Source: Pseudarthrobacter sp. NBSH8 (GTDB lineage Bacteria > Actinomycetota > Actinomycetes > Actinomycetales > Micrococcaceae). From it: DNA of 64,000 nucleotides. Positions 1 to 11,187 of the stretch are shown here, in pieces. The notes under the pieces were generated by a model. It was not told the DNA's origin and ran no database searches. It saw nothing but the letters and a program-made list of their open reading frames with translations. Made by a program: the position numbers and the translations under genes. The stretch spans positions 744,001 through 808,000 of the forward strand of contig NZ_CP043178.1 in assembly GCF_014217545.1 (NCBI RefSeq), read 5' to 3'. The first letter of the stretch is position 1, and each line of letters starts with the position of its first letter.

Positions 1-426
1 TCAAACCCGGCGATGAGCACCGCATCAGTAACCAACGTTCGGACGGGGCAGCACTACTGCTTCGACCGGATGGTGGTTGATCTCAACGGCCCTGTGGCCG
101 GCTACACTGCCCGTTACGTTCCCGTAGTGGTCCAGGATGGTTCAGGTTTCAGTATCCCCCTGCTGGGCAGCGCATTCCTCCAGGTGACTGTGAACGCGCC
201 TTCCTACGACAGCAACTACAACGTCACATACAGCCCGGCAGCCAAGGCCGAACTGTCGAACGTTTCGGGATACCAGACCTTCCGTCAGGTAGCGTACGCA
301 GGCAGCTTTGAAGGCTACACAAGCATCGGCCTCGGCGTCCGTGCACGGCTCCCGTTCCGGGTATTCACCCTGGACGGACCGGGCTCCGGGTCGCGCATGG
401 TGGTGGACGTAGCGCACTTCTGGTGA
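1..426 (+). CDS. AMIN-like domain protein, 3' part (N-terminus outside window)
   Basis: The frame is open from base 1 and runs to a TGA at 424-426, so the true start is probably upstream. The first ATG in the window is at 13. The visible part is about 141 residues: a beta-rich domain opening with SVTNVRTGQHYCFDRMVVDL and ending with SRMVVDVAHFW. This is the pattern of the actinobacterial AMIN-like domain, usually found in secreted or lipid-anchored proteins that may bind cell-wall polymers. No signal peptide can be seen because the N-terminus is missing. It converges on the permease gene on the other strand, with a terminator hairpin between them. The family has no firmly assigned activity. 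Confidence 0.7.
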   Translation, partial: SNPAMSTASVTNVRTGQHYCFDRMVVDLNGPVAGYTARYVPVVVQDGSGFSIPLLGSAFLQVTVNAPSYDSNYNVTYSPAAKAELSNVSGYQTFRQVAYAGSFEGYTSIGLGVRARLPFRVFTLDGPGSGSRMVVDVAHFW

Positions 427-479
427 CCGGCGGTTCGCTGCTGAACCGAAGTTGAGACAAGATCAGGAAACTAAAGAAC

Positions 480-520
480 GGCGCCCTGTTTCGGAGACTT
501 TCCGTGCAGGGCGCCGTGCT
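480..520 (-). terminator. Rho-independent terminator between convergent genes
   Basis: A perfect 9-bp stem GGCGCCCTG (480-488) / CAGGGCGCC (507-515) with an 18-nt loop. Read on the minus strand it is followed by a T-rich stretch (TTCTTTAG), so it best serves the agmatine operon. On the plus strand it could also stop the AMIN-like gene. Confidence 0.7.
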
Positions 521-533
521 GTTGTTGGGGCAA

Positions 534-2096
534 CTACTCAGGCACCATCAGCGCAGGGGTGTCCCGGCGGATGGTTTCGCCGCGGAAGAACCCCGGGGCG
601 AGGCGTGCCATGATCACCATCAGCACAGCCCCGAGCGCCAGGATCCCGATGCCCAGGACAAACACCAGCCCAACACCGAAGACCTCGGAGCCGCTGCCGA
701 ACTCCGGCGCCCAGCTGTCCACGGCTGTCTGCAGGAAAACCACAAACAATCCGACACCGCCCAGCACCGGGCACAGGAGCCGCAGCGCGAAGCTGCGGAC
801 GCTGCTGAACACGCTGTTCCGGAAGTACCAGGCGCACGCGATGGCGGTCAGGCCGTAGTAGAAGCAGATCATCAGGCCGAGGGCCAGGATGGTGTCGTTC
901 AGGACGTTTTCGCTGATCACGTGCATCACCGCGTAGAACCCGGCGGACAGGATGCCCGCCGTCACCGTTGCGAAGCCCGGCGTCGAGAAGCGCCTGCTGA
1001 TGTGGCTGAACGGCGCGGGCAGCGCACCGTAGTGGGCCATGGCCAGCAGGCTGCGCGACGGCGACGTGAACGTGGACTGCAGGGACGCTGCCGAACTGGA
1101 CAGCACGGCGAGGGACATCAGGATGGCGAACGGCCCCATGATCGGTGACGCAAGCGCCGTGAAGAGGTTCTCGTGATTCTCGGGGTTGTTCAGCCCCACA
1201 CCCGTATCGCCGACGCCGGCGAACATCATGGTGGCGATGCTCACCAGCAGGTAGATCCCCAGGACAACGACGGCGGTGAGCGTGCCGGCCAGGCCCGCGG
1301 TCTTTTTGCCGTTGGCGGTTTCCTCGTTCACGGTCAGGCACACGTCCCAGCCCCAGTAGACAAAGATCGACAGCGAGATACCCGCGGCGATCTGCCCGAA
1401 CGTCTCGATCCTGGTGACGTCGAACCACCCCCAGCTGAAGGGGATGGCCGTTTCCGATGTGGACCAGTTCGCGAACGCCATGCCGACAAAAAGTACCAGG
1501 ACCAGTAGTTGGAATCCCACGAGTCCGTACTGGACCAGCTTGGTGGTGTGCAGGCCGCGGTAGCTCACCCACACTGCAAGGGCCACAAAAACGAAGCACG
1601 TCAGGACGTTCAACGGCTTATTGTCCGCGAGGTCTGCGAGTTCAGGCGCACCCGTCAGCTGCGACAGGAAGAGATAGAAGAAGTCCACCGCCACGCCCGC
1701 CAGGTTGGACAGGACGATGATGTTGGCGGCAAGGAGTCCCCAGCCGCCCATCCAGCCCACCCAGGGGCCAAACGCTTTGGTGACCCAAGTGAACGTGGTG
1801 CCGCTGTCCGGGGAATCGGCGTTGAGTTCCCGGTAGGCGAGTGACACCAGGATCATGGGGATGAACCCGATCAGGAAAATGACGGGTAGCTGGAGCCCCG
1901 CCTCATTCACCGTGGGGCCAAGGGCGCTGGTCAGCGTGTAGGCCGGCGCGATGGTGGAAATGCCAAGAACGACGACGGCAAGGAGGCCCAGCTGCCCTCC
2001 CTTCAGTCCCTTTGCGGTGATGCCGTGCGCCGAGCCGGCCGGGTCGGTCCCGGATGGCTGGCCCGCGGTGGTGCTCGTACGGATGGTTTGGGTCAT
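534..2096 (-). CDS. APC-family amino acid/polyamine permease
   Basis: 520 residues with about 12 hydrophobic segments. The N-terminal part GLLAVVVLGISTIAPAYTLT is the APC-superfamily TM1 signature, where backbone positions bind the substrate amine or carboxylate. The frame runs further upstream to 2327, but that extension lies inside the agmatine deiminase gene; the ATG at 2096, 13 bases past that gene's stop, gives a normal permease N-terminus. It is the last gene of a three-gene minus-strand operon whose other members hydrolyse agmatine and N-carbamoylputrescine. It therefore most likely imports agmatine, putrescine or a related amine. Substrate is inferred from context only; a general amino-acid permease is the alternative. 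Confidence 0.85.
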   Translation of the reverse strand: MTQTIRTSTTAGQPSGTDPAGSAHGITAKGLKGGQLGLLAVVVLGISTIAPAYTLTSALGPTVNEAGLQLPVIFLIGFIPMILVSLAYRELNADSPDSGTTFTWVTKAFGPWVGWMGGWGLLAANIIVLSNLAGVAVDFFYLFLSQLTGAPELADLADNKPLNVLTCFVFVALAVWVSYRGLHTTKLVQYGLVGFQLLVLVLFVGMAFANWSTSETAIPFSWGWFDVTRIETFGQIAAGISLSIFVYWGWDVCLTVNEETANGKKTAGLAGTLTAVVVLGIYLLVSIATMMFAGVGDTGVGLNNPENHENLFTALASPIMGPFAILMSLAVLSSSAASLQSTFTSPSRSLLAMAHYGALPAPFSHISRRFSTPGFATVTAGILSAGFYAVMHVISENVLNDTILALGLMICFYYGLTAIACAWYFRNSVFSSVRSFALRLLCPVLGGVGLFVVFLQTAVDSWAPEFGSGSEVFGVGLVFVLGIGILALGAVLMVIMARLAPGFFRGETIRRDTPALMVPE

Positions 2097-2109
2097 TGTC
2101 CGGCGCTTT

Positions 2110-3135
2110 CTACGAGGCAGCAGGCTGCTGTTGGGTGATGCAGTGGATGCCGCCGCCACGGGCGAACAGCTCACGGGCGTCAATGCCGACCACACGCCGG
2201 CCGGGGTAGGCCTCCGCCAGGATCTGCAGCGCCTTGTCATCGTTGGGATCCGCGAAGGTACACGCGATGACGCCGCCGTTGACCACGACGTGGTTGATGT
2301 AGCTGTAGTCCACAAAACCCTCGTCATCCCAGAGCACCTCCGGGGCGGGGACTTCGATGATGATCCACTCCCGGCCGGCCGCGTCCTTCGTGGTGCGGAG
2401 GTGCTCGATGATGTCGCGGCTCACCTGGAAGTCCGGGTGGCGGGGGTCCTGCTGGGAGTGCACCAACAGTGTGCCGGGGGAGGGAATGGCGGCCACGATG
2501 TCCACATGACCGCGCGTGCCGAACCGTTCCGAGTCCCTGGCCAGTCCGCGGGGGAGCCAGACCACATGAGTGGCGCCGATGGTCCGGGCGAGCTCGGCTT
2601 CGACGTCGGCGCGGCTGAGGCCCGGGTTGCGGCCCGGATCCAGCTGCACGGTTTCGGTCACCAGCACGGTTCCCTGACCGTCCACCTGGATGCCGCCGCC
2701 TTCGTTGACCAGCGCGGACACGAGATGCATGGCGCCGGCACGGGCTGAGACTTCACCGGCGATCAGCGCGTCCTTGTCCCAGCGCGCCCAGTCCTGGGCA
2801 CCCCAGCCGTTGAAGACCCAGTCGACGGCGCCGAGGCGCCCGTCCTGGTCCAACACGAAAGTGGGGCCGATGTCCCGCATCCACGCATCGTTGAGCGGGG
2901 CGGCAAGTACCTCGACGTTCGGGTGCAGATAGCGGGCGGCGATGCCGACGTCGTCGGGGTCCACCACCACGGTGACCGGCTCAAATTCGACGGCGGCGTT
3001 GGCCACCGCTGCCCAGATGGACCGCGCAGCGTGGGCGTCTTCCTCCGTCTCGCCCAGCGTGTAGCCGCCAGTGGGAAAGGCCATCCACAGCCGCTCCTGC
3101 AGAGCGGTTTCGGCGGGCATGCGCCACGTGCTCAT
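2110..3135 (-). CDS. aguA: Agmatine deiminase
   Basis: 341 residues, normal for the peptidyl-arginine-deiminase-fold agmatine deiminases. The enzyme converts agmatine to N-carbamoylputrescine plus ammonia in the cytosol. Visible signatures are DAWMRDIGPTF near residue 85 (substrate-binding Asp/Arg), GTRGHVDIVA with the catalytic His, and GGGIHCITQQQP at the C-terminus with the nucleophile Cys332. Its ATG overlaps the TGA of the upstream amidohydrolase by 3 bases (shared 4-base ATGA), indicating translational coupling. The operon order hydrolase-deiminase-permease supports agmatine catabolism to putrescine. Family assignment is firm; the in vivo substrate is inferred from the family and the neighbours. 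Confidence 0.95.
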   Translation of the reverse strand: MSTWRMPAETALQERLWMAFPTGGYTLGETEEDAHAARSIWAAVANAAVEFEPVTVVVDPDDVGIAARYLHPNVEVLAAPLNDAWMRDIGPTFVLDQDGRLGAVDWVFNGWGAQDWARWDKDALIAGEVSARAGAMHLVSALVNEGGGIQVDGQGTVLVTETVQLDPGRNPGLSRADVEAELARTIGATHVVWLPRGLARDSERFGTRGHVDIVAAIPSPGTLLVHSQQDPRHPDFQVSRDIIEHLRTTKDAAGREWIIIEVPAPEVLWDDEGFVDYSYINHVVVNGGVIACTFADPNDDKALQILAEAYPGRRVVGIDARELFARGGGIHCITQQQPAAS

Positions 3136-4274
3136 GAGCTCACCTGCTGACGGTTGCTTGAGCCTGGGGCCACGACCGCAAGGTTCCCTGGCCGAGCTTG
3201 CGAGGTTAGGGGGCGGGTGGGGAGCGAAATCCCTGCCCCTTCGGCCACTGCATCTTCGCCGCCGAGCGGCTGGGCGTGGTGTACGGGTTCGGTGAGCCGG
3301 CCGTAGGTATCGGGGCGGCGGGTAGCCAGAAACGGGAAGAGCGTGAGCCAGTCCCGGCGCTGGTCCAGGTCGAGGTCTGCCACCAGCACTGCGGAGGCGT
3401 CACGCGGGGCCTGGGCCAGGATCCTGCCGTAGGGGTCGGAGATGAAGGAGGAGCCGTAGAAGGTCAGTGTTCCTTCATCACCCCAGCGGTTCGGCGCCAC
3501 CATAAACAGTCCGTTGGCGATGCCGTTGCCCACAATCACCTGCTGCCACAGCGGCTGCGTATCGAAATCCGGGTGGTCCGGTTCTGAGCCGATGGCGGTG
3601 GGGTAGACCAGGATTTCGGCGCCACCGAGGGAGTAGAGCCGGGCCACCTCCGGGAACCATTCGTCCCAGCAGGTGGGCATGCCGAGCCGGGCACCGCCAA
3701 GTTCTGCCGGTGCGTGGACCTCGTAGGCGTCAGCAGCCGCTGGCCCTTGGCGGAAGAATTTGTCTTCGTAGTAGCCGGCGGTCACCGGAATGTGCAGCTT
3801 GTGGGTGCGGGCGAGCAGCTCGCCCTCGGACGACACAAGGATGGCGGTATTTAGCCCCAGGCCGTCGTCGCTGCCGTCCGGGTTCTCCGCCAGCTGGTAC
3901 AGGGAGGCGTGGACAGCCACCCCGTGGCGACGGGCGGATTCGGCGGCAAACCGGAAAGTGGGCCCGGTGAGCAGGTCCTCCGCGGTGTCCGACGGCCTGG
4001 GGCGGACCGCGCCAGGCCGTACCGCTCCGTGCCGGGGCGTGTCGATTTCGGGGCAGGTGTCCGCGGGGTAGCGCGAGAGGGTGAGTTCTGGCAGGAACAC
4101 CACCGTGGCACCGAGCCGCGCGGCCCGGCCGATTCCTTCATCAAGTTCGGCCTGCAGGACGGCAGTGTCTGCATGCCAGCGGTGCTGTACGACGCCAACC
4201 CGAAGGGCAGGGCGGTCGGACGGCGTTGTCCGGGCCAGGGAGGCGGGTGAGTCGAGGCAGGAAATTTCAATCAT
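3132..4274 (-). CDS. aguB: Carbon-nitrogen hydrolase, probable N-carbamoylputrescine amidase
   Basis: 380 residues. The nitrilase-superfamily triad is visible: Glu in VVFLPELTLS, Lys in ARTHKLHIPVTAGYYEDKFF and Cys in GMPTCWDEWFPEVARLYS. The CWDEWFPE pattern is typical of N-carbamoylputrescine amidases, which release putrescine, CO2 and ammonia. The core is flanked by about 25 extra N-terminal and 50 extra C-terminal residues, making it longer than the usual 290-300. The ATG at 4274 was preferred over 4352 because GGAAG lies just upstream and the longer form would read through the operator and promoter. First gene of the agmatine operon and coupled to aguA by an ATGA overlap. Confidence 0.88.
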   Translation of the reverse strand: MIEISCLDSPASLARTTPSDRPALRVGVVQHRWHADTAVLQAELDEGIGRAARLGATVVFLPELTLSRYPADTCPEIDTPRHGAVRPGAVRPRPSDTAEDLLTGPTFRFAAESARRHGVAVHASLYQLAENPDGSDDGLGLNTAILVSSEGELLARTHKLHIPVTAGYYEDKFFRQGPAAADAYEVHAPAELGGARLGMPTCWDEWFPEVARLYSLGGAEILVYPTAIGSEPDHPDFDTQPLWQQVIVGNGIANGLFMVAPNRWGDEGTLTFYGSSFISDPYGRILAQAPRDASAVLVADLDLDQRRDWLTLFPFLATRRPDTYGRLTEPVHHAQPLGGEDAVAEGAGISLPTRPLTSQARPGNLAVVAPGSSNRQQVSS

Positions 4275-4301
4275 GTGCTTACTTCCAGTGAGACGACCGT
4301 C

Positions 4302-4326
4302 ACTAAATGAATGACGTTCATTTAGT
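4302..4326. promoter_or_regulatory. Palindromic operator of the agmatine operon
   Basis: Perfect inverted repeat with 10-bp arms ACTAAATGAA (4302-4311) and TTCATTTAGT (4317-4326) around a 5-bp spacer. It lies 28 bp before the start codon of the amidohydrolase and overlaps the proposed -10. The size and symmetry fit a TetR-family dimer. The cognate regulator is not encoded next to it in this window. Confidence 0.75.
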
Positions 4327-4352
4327 ATGAGGGTCGAATGGCTTTCGCGCAA
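4324..4352 (-). promoter_or_regulatory. Predicted sigma-70-type promoter of the agmatine operon
   Basis: On the minus strand: -35 TTGCGC (4347-4352), 17-bp spacer, -10 CATACT (4324-4329). The -10 overlaps the outer arm of the operator, so a bound repressor would block RNA polymerase. Motif reading only. Confidence 0.5.
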
Positions 4353-4487
4353 TGGATTATATGAATCCCATTCTTTTATGACGCTCCCGCCAGATTAGTA
4401 AGCTCACTGAGAAATTTGGTTTCGGCCCGGCGCGATCGATCCCCTGGCTGATAGCGTCGGGACTACTGGACCGATCGAGGAGGATTC

Positions 4488-4967
4488 ATGAAAGCTTCAC
4501 CGACCCTGACTAACAACCTGCAGGCCGTACTTGCGGACCTGATCGAGCTGCACATCCAGGGCAAGCAGGCCCACTGGAACATTGTGGGAACCAACTTCCG
4601 GGACCTTCACCTGCAGCTGGACGAAATCGTGGATGCCGCCCGGCAGTTCGCGGACGATATGGCTGAGCGGATGCGCGCCCTCCATGCCCTGCCTGATGGC
4701 CGCAGTGCCACGGTGGCAAAATCCACCAGTCTGGCCCAGTTCCCCGAAGGCCTCATTAACACCAAGGACGCCATCGAGCGGATCGTCGCTGCACTTGAGG
4801 CTGCCGTGGGCACCATGCGCAAGGTCCATGACGAGGTGGACGAAGAGGATCCCACCACCGCGGACCTGCTCCACGAATTCATCGCCAAGCTGGAACAGTA
4901 CGCGTGGATGGTGAACGCCGAGACCATGAAGGCCTCCGCCAGCGTCACCTCCCCTGACGCCAAGTAG
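4488..4967 (+). CDS. dps: Dps-family ferritin-like DNA-protection protein
   Basis: 159 residues, the standard length for Dps subunits, which assemble into a 12-mer that oxidises Fe(II) with hydrogen peroxide and stores the iron while shielding DNA. The inter-subunit ferroxidase ligands are present with the exact spacing of E. coli Dps: His29 and His41 (KQAHWNIVG, LHLQLDE), Asp56 and Glu60 (FADDMAERM). The N-terminal tail is short and has one lysine, so DNA binding may be weak. A strong GAGGAGG ribosome-binding site precedes ATG 4488. The gene is monocistronic and ends in a clear terminator. Confidence 0.95.
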   Translation: MKASPTLTNNLQAVLADLIELHIQGKQAHWNIVGTNFRDLHLQLDEIVDAARQFADDMAERMRALHALPDGRSATVAKSTSLAQFPEGLINTKDAIERIVAALEAAVGTMRKVHDEVDEEDPTTADLLHEFIAKLEQYAWMVNAETMKASASVTSPDAK

Positions 4968-4990
4968 GGCCGGCCGATTGTGAGGCCACA

Positions 4991-5031
4991 AGCGCCCGGC
5001 GCCGGAATGATTTCGGACGCCGGGCGCTTTT
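4991..5031 (+). terminator. Rho-independent terminator of dps
   Basis: Stem GCGCCCGGC (4992-5000) / GCCGGGCGC (5019-5027) followed by TTTTG. Located 24 bases after the dps stop codon. Confidence 0.9.
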
Positions 5032-5062
5032 GTGCGCTCGCCGGCTTGCCGGAGGCGGGTGC

Positions 5063-6649
5063 CTAGTCCGCCGTCGGAACTTTCCGGAGTACGACGGCGG
5101 CAAGGACTGCCGCGCTCGCCATCAGTGCCAGCGCAATTGCCGCAGTGGTGTGGACGCCCGAGTCAAACGCCAGGCGCGCTGCGCCGCGGAGCGCTTCGGC
5201 CAGCGGCGCAGGCAGGCTGCCGGCCAGTTCCACGGCGCCTGCCAAAGTTTCGCCGGCCTGGTGCACGGCAGTGCCCGACGCCGTTTCCTCCACCCCGGCC
5301 GGCAGCAGGAGATTGCGCTGGTAGGAAGCGGTCAGGATGGAGCCCAGCACCGCCGTCCCCAGCAGGGATCCCACCTCATAGCCCGTCTCCGAGATGGCAG
5401 CCGCCGCTCCTGACTTCTCCGCTGGAACGGAGCCCAGGATGAGGTCATTGGAAATGGTTTCCGCTGTGCCCACCCCCAGGGCGAGGATCAGCAGTGCGGC
5501 CAGCAGGAGGGCCGGGCCGGAGCCGTGATCACCAAAGACCACGATTCCGTAGCCGGTGGCGCTTAGGGCCAAGCCACCCGCCACCACAAAGCCCGGACGC
5601 ACTTTCCGGACCAGCGGCACCACTGCCAGCCCGGCCAGCACTGTGGCCACCAGAGCCGGGATCATGGCTATTCCGGCGGCCGACGGTGTCATCCCTTCCA
5701 GGAGCTGCAGGTGCTGGGCGAGGAAGAGAATGAAGCCGTTGAAGGAGAACAGGGCCAGCACGTTTGCTGTGATGGCGGTTCTGAAGACCCGGTTGCCGAA
5801 CAGGGACATGTCCAGCAGGGGGCTGGCCAGCCGCTGCTGGCGGCGGACAAAGACGACGCCCATGGCCAGGCCAAAGGCAACAAGTCCCAACGGAGCGGCC
5901 CCGAAACCTTCGGTCGCCAGTTCCTTGATGCCATACACAACGGGCACCATAACCAGCAGGGACAGGGCGATGCTGGGCACGTCCACCCGTCCGGGCCGCG
6001 GATCTTTTGATTCCGGGATGAACGCAGGACCAAACACCAACAGTGGCAGCATGATGGGCACGGCGACCAGCAGGATGGCGCCCCACCAGAACTGCTCCAC
6101 CAGCCACCCGCCGAAGATGGGACCCAGGGCGGCGCCGCCGGAGAAGCCGGCAGCCCAGATGGCCACGGCCAGCCGGCGCCGGTTTGGGTCCGGAAAAATG
6201 TTGCGGATCAGCGACAGGGTTGAGGGCATCAGCATGGCGCCGAAAAACCCCATCGATGCCCGTCCCGCAATCAGCCACTCCGCGCTGGGGGCAAAGGCTG
6301 TTGCTGCCGAGACCGCGGCGAATCCAATGCTGCCGGTCAGCAGCAGCCGGCGGCGTCCGATCCGGTCACCCAGGCTGCCCATGGCAACCAGCAGGCCGGC
6401 AAGCACCAGGGGATACGCGTCCACAATCCACAACAGCTGGACTCCTGTTGTCTCCAGGTTTCTGGCAATGGCCGGAAGCGCAAACGTCAACGCAGTGTTG
6501 TCCACCGCAACCAGGAGCACCGGGAACATCAGCAGGGCCAGCGCGAGCCAGTCGCGCCAGGGCGCCTTGGCGGGCCCGGACGGCCGGAGATCGACCGCCG
6601 TCGGGGAAGTGCTGCAGGTGTTCTGGTTGGACTGGCTGGACAACGTCAT
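5063..6649 (-). CDS. MFS multidrug transporter, DHA2 (14-TM) family
   Basis: 528 residues with about 14 hydrophobic segments. The first helix contains LLVAVDNTALTFALPAI (motif D1 of DHA2 drug:H+ antiporters), followed by GSLGDRIGRRRLL (motif A) and FSGGAALGPIFGG (antiporter motif C). QacA and SmvA, which export cationic toxic compounds, share this architecture. It is transcribed divergently from a TetR regulator, and a perfect palindrome lies 7 bp in front of its ATG, so expression is very likely ligand-inducible derepression. The substrate cannot be told from sequence. Confidence 0.9.
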   Translation of the reverse strand: MTLSSQSNQNTCSTSPTAVDLRPSGPAKAPWRDWLALALLMFPVLLVAVDNTALTFALPAIARNLETTGVQLLWIVDAYPLVLAGLLVAMGSLGDRIGRRRLLLTGSIGFAAVSAATAFAPSAEWLIAGRASMGFFGAMLMPSTLSLIRNIFPDPNRRRLAVAIWAAGFSGGAALGPIFGGWLVEQFWWGAILLVAVPIMLPLLVFGPAFIPESKDPRPGRVDVPSIALSLLVMVPVVYGIKELATEGFGAAPLGLVAFGLAMGVVFVRRQQRLASPLLDMSLFGNRVFRTAITANVLALFSFNGFILFLAQHLQLLEGMTPSAAGIAMIPALVATVLAGLAVVPLVRKVRPGFVVAGGLALSATGYGIVVFGDHGSGPALLLAALLILALGVGTAETISNDLILGSVPAEKSGAAAAISETGYEVGSLLGTAVLGSILTASYQRNLLLPAGVEETASGTAVHQAGETLAGAVELAGSLPAPLAEALRGAARLAFDSGVHTTAAIALALMASAAVLAAVVLRKVPTAD

Positions 6650-6655
6650 GTCGAT

Positions 6656-6681
6656 AACTGTACCGTCCAGACGGTACAGTT
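6656..6681. promoter_or_regulatory. TetR-type operator between MFS exporter and its regulator
   Basis: Perfect 26-bp palindrome: arms AACTGTACCGTC (6656-6667) and GACGGTACAGTT (6670-6681) with a 2-bp centre. It lies immediately before both divergent genes, so one bound dimer (or dimer pair) could control the exporter and autoregulate the repressor. Confidence 0.88.
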
Positions 6682-6716
6682 AAGAAATGGGACCCGGACC
6701 GTGCATGATTGAAGCC

Positions 6717-7256
6717 ATGGCCAGAAATCCCGTTGCACGCGATGCAGTCCTTGACGCATTTGAAGAACTCCTGATCGATGTGGGGGAGCGGGCTGCCACG
6801 CTGGACGCGGTTGCCAAACGGGCCGGCGTGTCCAAAGGCGGCCTGTTGTACCACTTCCCCAACAAGGAAGCGCTGATCGCTGCGGTACTGGAACGGATGG
6901 ATCGCCTGGCCGTCGAGGACCTCACCCTGATGGCCGCAGCCACCGAAGGTGCGGCGGCCTACTTCATCCGTTCCTCGCTCTGGTCCGACTCGCCGATGGA
7001 CCGCTCCTTCGTGGCCGTCACGCGACTGGCCGAAGTAGCCCATGAAGAGGCCCGGCGGCGTTTTGCCGCAATCCAGCAGCAGTGGCTGGACCTGATCGCG
7101 GCCGACGTCGGCCCGGCCATGGCGAAAGCCGTGCTCTATATGGGGGACGGCCTGTATTTCAACGCCATGTGGGAAAGCGGTACCGGCGGGGGCGGCCGGG
7201 CCAGGCATGGAGACATTGAGGAGCTTCTGGCCGCCGTGGAGCGGCTGCGGGACTGA
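6717..7256 (+). CDS. TetR/AcrR-family transcriptional regulator
   Basis: 179 residues from ATG 6717 (MARNPVARDAV). In-frame ATGs at 6687 and 6705 exist; 6687 is only 6 bases from the operator and would need a leaderless transcript, so the start is uncertain. The N-terminal helix-turn-helix is clear: ATLDAVAKRAGVSKGGLLYHFPNKEALIAAVLE. The remaining 120 residues are the helical ligand-binding domain with TetR_C-like content. Divergent from the DHA2 exporter across a perfect palindrome, it is almost certainly that exporter's local repressor. The ligand is unknown. Confidence 0.9.
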   Translation: MARNPVARDAVLDAFEELLIDVGERAATLDAVAKRAGVSKGGLLYHFPNKEALIAAVLERMDRLAVEDLTLMAAATEGAAAYFIRSSLWSDSPMDRSFVAVTRLAEVAHEEARRRFAAIQQQWLDLIAADVGPAMAKAVLYMGDGLYFNAMWESGTGGGGRARHGDIEELLAAVERLRD

Positions 7257-7369
7257 ACCCGATGACCTCATTTGCCCGGCAGCCCGGGGCGTAGGAGAAT
7301 TGGACCTCGTGGCGGCCTTCTGCGGCCGGCACAATATTCGAGTACTAAACCTGAATATGCCTTTGATCT

Positions 7370-7602
7370 GCGGCGGGAGAGTTCTGTTAGTAGGTACAAC
7401 AGGCGCCGTAGGAACAAATCCTCCCCAGGAATCTCTCAGGCCCACGTACCGCCGCGGCCAGGCAGCTCTGGAAAGTGGCAGGCTGTCTGACTGAAGCATC
7501 CCGGATCGCTCCGGAATGTCAGGGCCGCTGTGCCCACCGACGGTGCAAGCGTCAGCTTTGCGGAAGCAGGCTGCGCGGAAACTCTCAGGTCCCAGACAGA
7601 GC
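7370..7602 (+). ncRNA. Tandem glycine riboswitch
   Basis: Two glycine-aptamer-like domains lie in the 405-base gap before gcvP. Aptamer 1 is closed by a perfect P1, GCGGCGG (7370-7376) / CCGCCGC (7449-7455), and contains the conserved GGGAGAG, GGCGCCG and ATCTCTCAGGCC blocks. Aptamer 2 is closed by GCTCTG (7465-7470) / CAGAGC (7597-7602) and contains AAACTCTCAGGTCCCAGACAGAG. The 9-nt linker between the aptamers and the position 60 bases upstream of the gcvP start are typical of glycine ON-switches. The part of the gap before 7370 shows no gene; it carries a loose ATATTC/GAATAT repeat. Confidence 0.93.
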
Positions 7603-7661
7603 GGGGGAGGAACCCGAGTCAATGTGGCGTACCTTGCGCCGCCTTAGTAATGGAGTTCCTT

Positions 7662-10520
<2,859 letters not shown>

Positions 10521-10546
10521 AACACCGCCAGCATCTGGTACGTCGG

Positions 10547-11092
10547 CTAGTTGTTCAGCGCTGCCCACAGGTTGAGGGACGACGCGAACACGATCCAGGT
10601 TATGTAAGGCAACAACAAGATCCCGGCCAGCCTGCTGATCGGGCCGAAGCGGACCACCGTAACCGTCACCGCCAGGATCAGCGCCAGGATGACCGCAAAA
10701 GCGAGCCACAAAGCGGCACTCCCGATCAGCGGATACAGGCTGAAGAAGACCGGCGTCCACACAAGATTCAGGAACAACTGGATTCCGTAGATAACCAGAG
10801 CCGGACGCGACTCCGGACTGCCGCGGCGCCAGACCAGCCACGCGGCCACGGCCATGGCTGTGTAGAGGATCGTCCACACTGGACCGAACAGCCAATTGGG
10901 TGGCGACCAGGGAGCTTTGTTGGCGTCGACGTACCACCCGTTTACGTTGTTGACCGTGGCAAAGGCACCCAGCCAAGCGACCAGGGCGGAGGCCGCAAGG
11001 AAGAGAGCGAGGGCAGCCACCTGCGCGCCGCGCCCGCGGATTCCGGTGGCATTTTCGGGCTGGTGGACGGACCTGTCTGATGGCGACTCCAT
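10547..11092 (-). CDS. tspO: TspO/MBR family membrane protein
   Basis: 181 residues with five predicted transmembrane helices, as in TspO (the bacterial homologue of the mitochondrial translocator protein). Diagnostic motifs are APWSPPNWLFGPVWTILY between TM1 and TM2, LNLVWTPVFF in TM3, and the C-terminal LPYITWIVFASSLNLWAALN. Characterised TspO proteins bind porphyrins and influence tetrapyrrole or stress responses. A hydrophilic N-terminal extension of about 22 residues precedes TM1. It stands alone, convergent with gcvP and divergent from the first Fem ligase. The role here is unknown. Confidence 0.93.
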   Translation of the reverse strand: MESPSDRSVHQPENATGIRGRGAQVAALALFLAASALVAWLGAFATVNNVNGWYVDANKAPWSPPNWLFGPVWTILYTAMAVAAWLVWRRGSPESRPALVIYGIQLFLNLVWTPVFFSLYPLIGSAALWLAFAVILALILAVTVTVVRFGPISRLAGILLLPYITWIVFASSLNLWAALNN

Positions 11093-11187
11093 GGGTCAAC
11101 CCTTGCGAAGCGCTGCCTGCCAGTCAAGGTACTCCCGCGACCGGGCTGAAACGCCCGGGCCAGATCAGGCTTTAGACTTGTGGCTAC

